From assembly GCA_963281255.1 (NCBI GenBank), contig OY725502.1, positions 992,001 to 1,056,000 on the forward strand: DNA of 64,000 nt, read 5' to 3'. The notes beneath the pieces are model-generated. The model did not search any database. It was not told where the DNA came from and saw nothing but the letters and a program-made list of their open reading frames with translations. Shown here piece by piece: positions 46,863 through 59,185 of this stretch; positions within the stretch are counted from its first letter, which is position 1, and each line of letters begins with the position of its first letter. This DNA is from Aphrocallistes beatrix (taxonomy: Eukaryota > Porifera > Hexactinellida > Sceptrulophora > Aphrocallistidae). Made by a program: the position numbers and the translations under genes.

Positions 46863-47969
46863 CTAACTGCTTTCTCATCAGACTTATATTCGATCCTTCT
46901 ACTCTACTGACAAGATTGTGGTTCAATTTCATTAGTTGGCACTGCCAGCTTAGAACTGCTAGCAGGATTGATTACAGTAGATAATGAATGTGACATTCAA
47001 GCAGTATATCATGGCGAGTGTATGCATATACGTACTCGGATAAAAATTGAATACAGATGAGCAAATTATTTTATCAAATAATGAGACCACGATAATGAAA
47101 TATCTCCACCAAAAGTCTATTTTGAGCTAAACAAGGATTAACAGTGGCATTAGAGATAAAAATATTAGCGAAACCCGCCTAAAGATGCATAATAAATTTA
47201 AAAATTTGTAAGTTTACGGTTTTATTTCACTGTTTTATACGTATGTAGGATAGCATGTACAGATGTACTGATCAATATTTAGTGATTAGCTTGCCAGAGA
47301 AGTAAAGCGCCTAAGTAGAAACAGCGCCCACAGGGACAGTTTTTGGGGAGAAATTATTAATTACATTTACCCTTCGAGTAAACAACAAAATAATTACTTA
47401 TCATTCTTGTTAAAAATGCTGAGACAATTCCGATTACTCACCTATCAATTCGAATTATCCTAAATTATCCTTCAGGGATATTATACGGGGTTTCATACAG
47501 TCACAATATTTATTTGTAATTAATTAATGATTACTAAACTTCATTTTGTAAGAGCCTACAAGTTAGTCAATGAACAATAAATGCATGATGCATCATAATA
47601 ATATTGTTTTATTGACAGGTGATCACAATTACAATGTACTCCACATTATAATTGAGGAGAAGCTAAATAGTGATGGCGCATTTTCATGTGTTTCAATTTA
47701 TAGAGCTACGCTATGCTAAAGAAAGCTTCTATTCACTGCTGATTACAATGCATGAATGTTTTTGATTCTTTTGTTCTACACCTGCAGCTGCAGGGCCGTA
47801 GCGAGGTTCCGGCTGACCGGTTAGACCGGACAGGTTTTGAGTCCTCACATAACTACGTGGAGACTATATATAAACTACGTGGAGACTGTATATTTTGTTC
47901 AGAAAATATGTATAATTTTGATCAGAAAACCAATGTAGAACTTTGATCAGAAATGGGAGGTATTAAAAA

Positions 47970-48080
47970 CTACTATTCGCATGCGAACAAGCTACTATTC
48001 GCATGCGAACAAGCTACTATTCGCATGCAAACAAGCTACTATTCGCATGCAAACAAGCTACTATTTGCATATGCAAATAA
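47970..48080 (+). repeat. Tandem repeat, 22-bp unit, about five copies
   Basis: The unit CTATTCGCATGCGAACAAGCTA repeats head to tail, the last copies diverging to CATGCAAAC. Each unit contains the palindrome CGCATGCG. Confidence 0.8.
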
Positions 48081-48969
48081 ACTACAATTATGGATCATAT
48101 TCAAGGAAATGTCACAAAGATTTTGGACTCCCACAGAATGACATAGGCGTAGGCTCCGGTTGGGTTGGTAGGGCCTTTGCCTTACATGAATTAGCCAAAG
48201 GCTATTACCTTCATTAGCTATGATACAATTTGTACCAATCATGCAAACCTAAAGGCCCCACCCAATCCTCATTCCGAGTCTACGGCCCCTGGAATGGTAT
48301 CCCCCGGTCCTTACAATTCGAAATATTTGGACCCCTCGGAACCAATATTTCAAAGTTATACTGAAATATATGGACCACTCTTAAATGATCGGTCTCCCTT
48401 AAGTGCGAGTATGGAGATCATGATCCTTGAGTACGTAGATAATGATTGTCGCATACTTATCTGCGTATAATAACCTAATCTCAAAAAGTAAAAACCTAAT
48501 CTCACGATTTCGTGACCTCAGGTTGATAGCCCTGTACATGGTAGTACAGTACGTACAAGGTTCTATCTAGGATGTTAAATTGGGGGGGGGGGGGGAAGCT
48601 TCCCCCCTGCAGATAGAACCCTGACGTATCCAATAGAGTACTACGTATCAAGAAATACAGTAAAATCAGCCAATGTATGGGACATAGCTATGCTATTTAA
48701 TTTCCTGAATGTACAATTACAACTCAAATAGGATACGTCAGTGCGCGTGATGATTTGCAATGGACAAAGAAGGATAATTCAATCCTGCCTATTTATCTAA
48801 AATTGAATGGAGGACACTACATCGACGGAGATTTTATCGATGGAAATTACGTCGAAAAGATATTTCATCTGGTGTGCATTTTAGCAGATATATATTAACA
48901 CCTTAAAATTTGCTACTGCTCAAAAGATAGTTTGTCTTTATGGCTATAGGTCTGGGTTTGGTTGAACGA

Positions 48970-49149
48970 CAGTTGCGGAAATAAAATATTCAGAATTATG
49001 TGAAATTACATGTGAAATTACATGTGTAATTACACGTGTAATTACACATGTAATTACACATGTAATTACACATGTAATTACACGTGTAATTACACATGTA
49101 ATTTCACATGTAATTACACATAATTCCGAATATTTTATTCCCACAACTG
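48970..49149. repeat. Palindromic element with a GTGTAATTACAC satellite core
   Basis: The core (about 49003-49122) is a run of TGTAATTACA-type 12-bp units, each itself palindromic. The outer arms CAGTTGCGGAAATAAAATAT and ATATTTTATTCCCACAACTG are inverted, so the whole 180 bp folds back. Confidence 0.75.
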
Positions 49150-50162
49150 TATGATAAATTATTTATTTATTTATGTATACAATATATCGTACATAAAGTG
49201 AATAGATCTCAAAAATATGCTGGAAACTAGTTTCAACGGTTGATCTAGGGTTTTTACGGGTGTTACTTCTGCACATCGCCTTTTCGAAACTGTATGATAA
49301 ATTCACATATTGAAAAGTCCAGAGAACATGTCCAGTGACGATTTTCCTGCCCCGAATGCAAAAATAAACCTTTGTCGTTATCTTCGACGGAATTTCTATG
49401 GGTCCATCAAAAGAATTGCCCGAATACCTTAAGCTTAACGTAGTTGCCATTAGTCAAGATCATACATGTCAACCTGATGATAAAAGCGGGACGCATCAGA
49501 AAGGTATTATACACGGAATCCCAAAAAACGGACATGGGGAGATTTCATGTAAAAACGGGACACTTGTCAAAATTAGCTCAGGAGAAGAGTGAAAAAAACC
49601 CCGGGACGGTTGGCATGTATGCAAGATTTTCCTAATGCCAGAAGTGTTATCCAACTACTCTGTCGTTCGGAGCAAATAACCAGATTATTTCAGTTCTCAT
49701 TATTGAGTAAGGATGAAAAAAGGACATCATTTCGCTCTCCCAAGGGAATCGATGAAGCTAAATTATCATTGATTTAGAGAGAAAGATGGCGACATTAGAA
49801 CTGCTCCAAAGTTCAATTACACGTACGATACTTAATGATGATAATTGTAAATTGTGTCACATAGTTGCCACACTATTGCAAAGAGTTATGAATCAAATTG
49901 ACTTTTTCACTAAAAAGACGTGTCAGTCCTATGGGACTGCGGACTCAGTTTTCTTCCATGTGGTCTACACTCGATCTGAACTGGGCCGGACGGGTAAGTT
50001 AGTTGGATGGATCGCGGGAGCTCTAGAGGCGTGAAATCTTGTCCGCAGGCACATAAATTTCGGGGGTACATGTTTTCTGGACTATACGAACATGTTCTCT
50101 GGACCATAGGAACAAGTTCTCTGGACTTTTTAATACCTCCTCATTTCGTTATATCCTACTTG

Positions 50163-50493
50163 GTTAATAACGAATGGCGGATGTTTCGTCGCTGATATTT
50201 CTTTGAATGAAATGATCGAATCCTCACTTTCATTCTCCCATTCATTCTAACAAATAATAAATGACAATCACCCACCCCCTCACGAAATAAAAATACCACT
50301 CTCGCGTGCCATTTGGTATTATGTATTTCAAACCCAAAATGCCCACTTTCTCTTTGCTCTTATACATAATACTCTCCAAAATCCTCACTCCTATTAATTC
50401 TATTCAGCTTGAGAACCAATTCATGTTTCCCAACAGTTTGTAATTCCATTAGGAGAGATATCAGCGACGAAACATCCGTTTACCGTTAATAAC
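50163..50493. mobile_element. Element with about 36-bp inverted ends
   Basis: GGATGTTTCGTCGCTGATAT at the left and ATATCAGCGACGAAACATCC at the right are perfect inverted repeats, extended by diverged TTAATAACG ends. Between them are about 250 bp of AT-rich sequence without a frame. Confidence 0.65.
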
Positions 50494-50554
50494 AGGAGTT
50501 TCTGTAGATTGTCTTTACCCTCAATTTGTTCAAATGACAAGATATACATATATT

Positions 50555-51420
50555 ATGGCTAGCTTAGGTTCAGCTAGTTTGAAATTGGGTGTTAAATTGC
50601 TCTGCATATTGATTGGCATTCCAGCAAGTGGAAAGTCCACTTTCATTCATTCTTTCAAGAGCTATCCTCGAATCAACTGAGTCTAATTTGAATTTAATTT
50701 GTGTTGAGTTTGATGCATTTCTTCCGAGGGATACTAGATGTCAAGCTGGAGGTTCTCCTGATGAAACTTTCATTTGGAAAAAGCATCGAGATTTTTTGCG
50801 AGAACAAATTGACAGTTACTTAGGCTATCCTTTTGGAGAGTTTTCTGATTTGCTAATATCACAATTGCATACAGACTTCAATAATAAAGCCATAATACTT
50901 GTCCTCGACGATACATTCCACTACAGGAGCTGCGGTACGAATACTACAGACTTGCTAGGAAGCAAATGAAAATCTGGTGGGCACAAGTGAAGATCTGTGA
51001 GGAAAAAGTGAAAATGGGACTAGAAAAAATTTTGGTGGGCCCGGTCCCCCCCTGGGACTATGGGCACGACGCCCCTGTCTATACCGGTTACTCGTTGATT
51101 ATCCCATTGGCTACCTGGATGGTGAAATTTATTTAAACAAGGAAGATGCCTACACATCTCTCAGGAATACCTCAGACATTCCACCAAGTCATATCGATTC
51201 AGATATTCCTTTTGCAGGATTGTCTTAATAGGGGACAATTTGGCAAAAGGAGCATTCGGTGATTGAAGTTACCTCCAAATCGAATTTCAACAGATAAAAT
51301 AATTCCACTCTGCACTAATCGACTTGCAAAGGGCTTGCCAACTCAGGATAAATTCTATGATGAGGAAATTAGTGTTTTCGCACTCCATACTCCTACACGA
51401 GATGCCAAGTCAATTTGTAA
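50555..51420 (+). pseudogene. PSTK: PSTK-like (seryl-tRNA(Sec) kinase) relic
   Basis: From ATG 50555 a frame gives LCILIGIPASGKSTF, the P-loop of PSTK. After about 35 codons it stops, and the homology continues in another frame (50613-50969): LICVEFDAFLP, then ILVLDDTFHYRS, the Walker-B-like segment. A second shift is needed to read LRYEYYRLARKQ, which follows directly in PSTK. Beyond it lies foreign-looking sequence (about 50960-51065), then DCLNRGQFGKRS and LKLPPNRI pieces that resemble the DCPLE...R...LPPETI region, separated by stops. PSTK phosphorylates Ser-tRNA(Sec) for selenocysteine synthesis. At least two frameshifts argue for a pseudogene; sequencing error is the alternative. Confidence 0.65.
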
Positions 51421-51446
51421 TTGCATATATATGTTACAGTTAAAAC

Positions 51447-51640
51447 GTCAAGTCAAGTCAAGTCAAGTCAAGTCAAGTCAAGTCAAGTCAAGTCAAGTCA
51501 AGTCAAGTCAAGTCAAGTCAAGTCAAGTCAAGTCAAGTCATGTCATGTCATGTCATGTCATGTCATGTCATGTCATGTCATGTCATGTCATGTCAAGTCA
51601 AGTCAAGTCAAATCAAGTCAAGTCTGTCCCTCAAGCTAAG
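51447..51640 (+). repeat. Pentanucleotide array (CAAGT)n-(CATGT)n-(CAAGT)n
   Basis: About 19 GTCAA-type units, then about 11 CATGT units, then more CAAGT units, decaying into GTCTGTCCCTCAAGCTAA repeats to about 51690. The A-to-T variant forms one uninterrupted block in the middle. Confidence 0.9.
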
Positions 51641-51699
51641 TCAAGTCTGTCTCTCAAGCTAAGTCAGTCTGTCCCTCAAGTCTCAATATTGTGATTAAC

Positions 51700-52598
51700 T
51701 ATTCTTTTGATATTTTGTATGTATTAAGTATTAAATAATTCGACTATGTGCATTAAAAACCAAATAATATATCTCATTTCAATTGTTCTGAAATAATAGT
51801 TAGTTTGTCAGGGGGGTGAATGCCTAAATTGATGGAAAATTGAAATATCTACAATATCAAAATTATTGGTTTTGAAGTATTTAACCAATCCATGGTACTA
51901 ATTTTTTGGTGAGTGCCATTGCCTTAGTATATAGAATGCTATGTAATAAGTTATAATCAAAAAGGTTCTAGGGTGAATACTTAGATTTAGGTTTAGGAGT
52001 TTCCCAATCAAATTCTATAAATGTGAGTGACAGAAGGAACATTGAGGCTAATTCAAATAATGTCAAAGTACGTATGTCGTTATCCAAATTCATTAAATTA
52101 AAATATTAACCACTGACCATAGCTGTGCACCTACAGAACTTGACTAGGTAAGCGTTTGTACTTACGCAATGCTCAATATACTTCAGTGCTTATGCGCAAT
52201 CTACTTTCTGCGCATGCGCAATGTACTTGTAAATATCTTTGGAATTAGATAGGCTTTTTGAATTACCAGTATAAATAAAAAGATACGTACATGCATTTTG
52301 TATTGAAATCTTATCCTCGACTCACAGTGGCGGCCTTACCGCCCGTGGCAAATCCTCCTGGGGGGCGCTCAAGGCTTTTTTTGTAGGAGCACAAACATAT
52401 TCTAGAAGTAGTCTTTAATGTTTTTGTTAATATTTCGAGCCAATAGGATCGGTTTATTGGGAGCGCCGAAAGCAGACCTCATCCGGGGCTCCATTATGGC
52501 TAGGCCGGCCTTGACAGTGTGCGTTCGTAGGTAGAATCCTGTGGTGACTATACTTGTTTCTCACTGGTAGATATTGCTATTTGTTTTAGTGGAATACT
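51700..52598. other. Upstream region of the NRF1-like gene
   Basis: Contains an NRF1-type site at 52209-52220 and a GC-rich insertion-like stretch at about 52325-52522 (AGTGGCGGCCTTACC ... TAGGCCGGCCTTGACAGTG) that looks like a degraded hAT-type MITE. No gene is seen. Confidence 0.45.
52209..52220. promoter_or_regulatory. NRF1-type palindromic site upstream of the NRF1-like gene
   Basis: TGCGCATGCGCA, identical to the sites in both eIF4A promoters, within a stretch with further GCGCAAT half-site-like repeats (52190-52225). It lies about 380 bp before the start codon of the NRF1-like gene. Confidence 0.6.
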
Positions 52599-53380
52599 AT
52601 GTTTCAAGAGATGAACGAAGGAAATCCAAAGCAAGAACTCTCAAATTCTCTGGAGCAATTCTCCCAGGTGACTGGTGAGAAAATAGGGATTGTGTTCACT
52701 TGGCGGGGGAATTTGTCTCTCCTGGGAAATGAAGAATTCAAAAGGTTCATAGCCCTAAACAAGGAGGAGGTTTGGAAATCGCTTTGCAATTCCAAAGATT
52801 CACAAAATAATTCGAAACCTGAAACTGATCATAAGATATTGGAGGATCTGATTCATAGTGATGTCAATATCCATACTGTGTCCACTCTCAGAAAGATAAT
52901 ATCTTTAATCACTCAGAGATCTACAGGTTACAAATTATAATTACTCATTATATAATTTAAATAGAGATCAGTTGATTTATATTTCTGTTTGAACATACTT
53001 TTTTGTCTGCTATAATGATTGATAATACCTTCATAAAGTATTCATGTTCCATAGTCCGTGTCCAATGCCATTGATCATATATTATGCGCGTACTTTTAGG
53101 GAAAAGTTACAATTTTTGGAATGACTCACACAGGCCTCTTTGGTGGCCAGAAGATATTCCATTCGCTAATGTAACCAGAAAGGAATCGAAGCAAAATTTG
53201 AGGAAGATTGTTGAAAGCTACAAGGCTTTCACATCAAGTTCTCAAGACCCGCCAGACGCAAGTGAATATAGAGACAGGTCTCCACTCCTTGACCGTAAGG
53301 ATTATTTACGCCACGCGATTACTCAAACGGATCCAGTTCCTAACCAAATCCTAACCCTCCCCTTACAGGATCTACAATGA
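52599..53380 (+). CDS. NRF1: Short NRF1 / erect-wing family DNA-binding protein
   Basis: Two exons (52599-52926, 53100-53380) join in phase to 202 residues. Exon 1 has ELSNSLEQFSQVTGEKIGIV, aligning with the KLRATLDEYTTRVGQQAIVL stretch of NRF1, then a segment like NRF1's ...TQAQLR...LKYSTG (VSTLRKIISLITQRSTG). The junction leads to GKSYNFWNDSHRPLWWPEDI and PFANV, the family hallmark (WWPEDIPWANV in human), and to LRKIVESYKAF as in LRTIVKNCYK. NRF1 is a homodimeric bZIP-like activator of nuclear genes for mitochondria and growth. The human protein has 503 residues; here only the DNA-binding/dimerisation core remains, with a 40-residue Ser/Asp-rich tail. A TTTTAG acceptor at 52584-52589 allows an upstream exon. 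Strongly diverged, so a lineage-specific paralogue is likely. Confidence 0.75.
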
Positions 53381-54244
53381 AAGAAATTACAAGTATATAA
53401 GTTTGCTCCTACATGCTGAAACATATTTTGTGAATACACCAAATAAGTATTTTTGTGTGTAGGTTCTTTCTTATAAACATAACCACTCTTTCATGTTTGA
53501 AGTTTGCAAACATTATCTTTTAATGATTTATCAATGATTGCGTAATCGATGAATCAGTGGGATCTACTCCTACTGCTTTATGATGTATAGAGTGAGATCG
53601 AACAAGTGTAGTGAGCTCAAACTTTAGTTTACATTTTTAAATCCCTCAAATACTGACGTCCGTTCTGTCCTTCAAACTACTCAGGGGTTACTTTTGACCC
53701 CGATAAATTCACTACAGGGAGTACGTAGGGGTCTTTTGGTGCTGGGGTCATTTTGTGTCAAGGTTTGTATGTTAACACTAAATCTTGATATCGTACTAGT
53801 GTGTAATTATATAATTATAATCTTATTCATTTCTTGACTATTACAAGCATGAAATATCTGGTGCAGTTGTAGAGGCATTTTCGACCTGTATGTACGATAT
53901 CAAGGTCGATATTCTTCGTGATGAGCTCTCAAATTTCCATCTATCTTATCTTGGGACATACGTAATTTAACAAATAAGATATAATTGTGGTTACACCAAT
54001 GGCATTGGCTAACAATGAAAGAAATCTGTTGGATAGTTTCAGGCATAGGCGTAGCCAATGGGCCTGCAGAGCCTGCCCGCAGGCCCACTAAATATCCTGC
54101 AGGCCCAGAAAATGTTTCTGCAGGCCCAGTTAAGACGGACCGTAGCCCCTGGCAGGTCCTTGTCGGCGCCACTGGCTACGCCCCTAGTTTCAGGCTAGAT
54201 TTATCTCAGCGCAGTATTTGCTGTTGCAGCTAGAATTAGTGTTG
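53381..54244. other. Intergenic, NRF1-like gene to KATNAL2
   Basis: About 860 bp, AT-rich; it contains a hAT-like MITE (54044-54186) just before KATNAL2 and otherwise no gene. Confidence 0.45.
54044..54186. mobile_element. hAT-like MITE, 143 bp
   Basis: Ends CATAGGCGTAGCCA and TGGCTACGCCCCTA, with the 8-bp duplication GTTTCAGG (54036-54043, 54187-54194). GCAGGCCC is repeated inside. The terminal CATAGGCGTA is shared with the element at 3331. Confidence 0.85.
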
Positions 54245-56740
<2,496 letters not shown>

Positions 56741-56927
56741 CACGGATAATCAATTCAACTGGGACTGCTGGAATTTTAATAATTTAATTGAGCATATATA
56801 CGTGATTACAGAACTGGGAACTATTAAATTCTTGGACTTCAAAGAGTCAGTTTCATTTTTTTATAAATTTATGGTATTACTCATCTATGTAAGTGTTAAT
56901 TCCAGCTTTAAGCTGAATCAAGCCAAA

Positions 56928-58064
56928 ATGACGGATTCTGAACATTTGCTACAGCGAGAGGTTGCTGCACCTTCTAAGGCCGAGACAGACTCCAGCAAAG
57001 AGTGCAGAGCAGACGGCTCTACACCACAACAAGACGATTCCGCTTCATACAAAAATGCTTCTAGGATGTTCTTTCTGCTCATAATTCTGCTGTGCGTAGT
57101 GTGTGCAGTATATTTCTTCATTTCTAGTGAAACCAAGCCCGGCAGGATCGCTCTGCCCCCCATTCGGTACAAGGGTGCTCAGTACGGGGACCCCTCACTA
57201 CCAGGCAGACTGTTCACAAGAGAGGAGCTAGCTCGCCACGACTCCCACGGCTCCCCCATCCTGCTAGCCATCATGGGACGTGTCTATGACGTCACGAAGA
57301 GTAGAGCCTATCAGCCAGACGGTAGCTACCCTTTCTTTGCTGGGCTGGACGGCACCAGGGCGTTTGCTACGGGAGAATTTAACGATGAGGGGCTGATTGA
57401 CGATATCACGGGGTTGGACGATGACTCGGTTCGCTCAATAGCGGATTGGGTTAAGACATATGATGAAGAGTACACGTATGTTGGTCGGTTGGTCGGGACT
57501 TATTTCGATGAGAAAGGAGAAGCTACTGCAGCCCTAGGCAAGGCTCATAAGCAGCTGAGGGATGCTCTCAAGCAGAAGTCTAAGCAGGACCAAGAGAAGA
57601 TCAAGTTCCCTCCTTGCAATGGCCGGTGAGTAGCTAAAATTAAAGCATGTTTATTCGGTACTTTAAAGACCCTAGTTGACCTATCTCGCAAATTCTAGCA
57701 TTTCACTGTACGAATGAAATGTATTTAGTGTGCATTAAAAAGTGTACTCCATACATACCCAGAGTTACTCGTTAATAATCGTGTTAATACCAACGAGGGT
57801 CTATTGTAATTCTATCTTCAATAAATAATCATAAAATATCTTCTCAGATTCAACCAAGCAGAAGGGCAAGTGGTGTGGTGTAGCAACCTAAGCGGAGGAA
57901 TTCAGAGAGATTGGGATGGGAAACCGCGTAAATATTTTGACAAGACAATCAGAGCAAAACGTTGTGCTTGTGTGGAGGATAGTTTGCTGGATAATCCTCT
58001 CTTAGAACTGTACGAGGGCTGTGACCCTCACTCTGCTGAGTGTAAGATTAGTCGTCATGAATAG
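56928..58064 (+). CDS. CYB5D2: Neuferricin (cytochrome b5 domain-containing protein 2)
   Basis: Two exons (56928-57625, 57848-58064) join in phase to 304 residues. A single membrane helix spans about residues 47-65 (MFFLLIILLCVVCAVYFF), followed by a cytochrome b5-like heme-binding domain of the MAPR type: LFTREELARHD, LLAIMGRVYDVT, YPFFAGLDGTRAFATGEF, GLIDDITGLDD. The C-terminal Cys-rich part is typical of neuferricin (FPPCN, VVWCSNLSGGIQRDW, CACV, GCDPHSAEC). MAPR proteins lack the paired axial histidines of true b5, and none is obvious here. An in-frame ATG at 56871 would add 19 residues; 56928 has the better AAA context and is preferred. The gene starts 187 bp after the KATNAL2 stop on the same strand. 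Confidence 0.93.
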
Positions 58065-59185
58065 ACTGCCATGGTAATATTTTATTTCTGTTTTATTTCT
58101 GTGTGATAAAAATAGATATTTTATGCTATGTACATTAGAAATTATACATATCCGTGTGTTTCAACCTATTTTTGCACACCTAACTAAATGAAGCGATCCA
58201 TTAATCCGAAAGGAAGTCGTAAAGTGCCACAAACTGCACCAAACAATTATCAGTAAAACCTCTCTAGTGTGGGAGGTCTGCTGCGAACGTTCTGAAACTC
58301 TCTCATTCCCCAACTATAATTTACTAGTAATTCCATTAAGTGGTAGGTTAATCGCAAATAACCTTATTTTTAGTAAAAAAGCACAATGGCTATCTCAAAC
58401 GCGTAATTTTTAGTGCAGCTCCTAGTTAGATGCTCTAATGTCATGATCGGCGTGTAACACAAGTTTACTATTAACAATGGCCATCTGTAAACACGAATAA
58501 CACGAATCTTATGTACTAGAGATATGGACAAGGTTGTAGATCCTAAAAAGATTTGTTTTATAATGAAAGTAATCCTGATTGTAAAGCTATGCTTCGAATC
58601 GAATGGATTTACATCTAAAACAGAATCCTTTATTAACAAATGAGGAAGATATGCAGTCCTTATAAACATTTTCGATATTTGCCTGCCAAGAAAGGGAGAA
58701 AGCACTCCAAAGAGAAGAAAACACACGTATAGGTATGTTCTATACTTATATAGTACATTATTGAACTTGAATTGCATGATACATTTGGTGACATTGCACT
58801 GGTAACCAAACACTATTCATTTCGAATTTGTTTTCTAATCTATTTCCAAATTGGGAAATTCAAAATTATTCAGTTCCAAGAACTCTGGTAGGTTTTGACG
58901 AAGTTTCGCCTCCCACGAACACAATACTGCTTTTAAAAGTTGCACATGTTCTGATGTAATAATACCTCCGTTCGTGAAATGAGACCCATCACTCCCTAGT
59001 ATTGTTATTGAAATCCTACTTTCTAGAAATCGTATTGCGATGCCTGGCCTAGAACCTTGAACTTGCTTCGTACTAATTCATCACTTGAACACACAACATT
59101 ATGGGTGGAAGTTCATTGTACACAAGGCTATATATATAGAGATGAAATACACTATAATTACTTTACTATCTCTTTTCGTTAAACA
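58065..59185. other. Intergenic, neuferricin to decarboxylase
   Basis: AT-rich. A 147-codon minus-strand frame (58370-58813) has no motif I recognise and unremarkable composition, so it is not called. A TATATATAG stretch at 59131-59140 lies about 50 bp before the next start codon and could serve as a TATA box. Confidence 0.4.

Larger units (their letters stand above)
46594..50554. other. Repeat-rich intergenic region upstream of CLCN6
   Basis: No gene found. Contents: a foldback at 46739-46862, a 22-bp tandem repeat at 47970-48080, a G14 run at about 48580 flanked by an inverted TTCTATCT/AGATAGAA, a palindromic satellite element (48970-49149), and nested inverted elements from 49312 to 50493. 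An 82-codon frame at 49786-50034 (MATLELLQSS...) has no recognised motif. Confidence 0.5.

Noticed and set aside
51263-51694. 143-codon frame rich in SSQVK repeats
   Set aside because: The repeat part is a pentanucleotide microsatellite in frame; only the first 40 codons may be PSTK relic.
58370-58813. 147-codon minus-strand frame between neuferricin and the decarboxylase
   Set aside because: No motif, AT-rich hydrophobic composition, no supporting splice structure or neighbour logic; probably chance.
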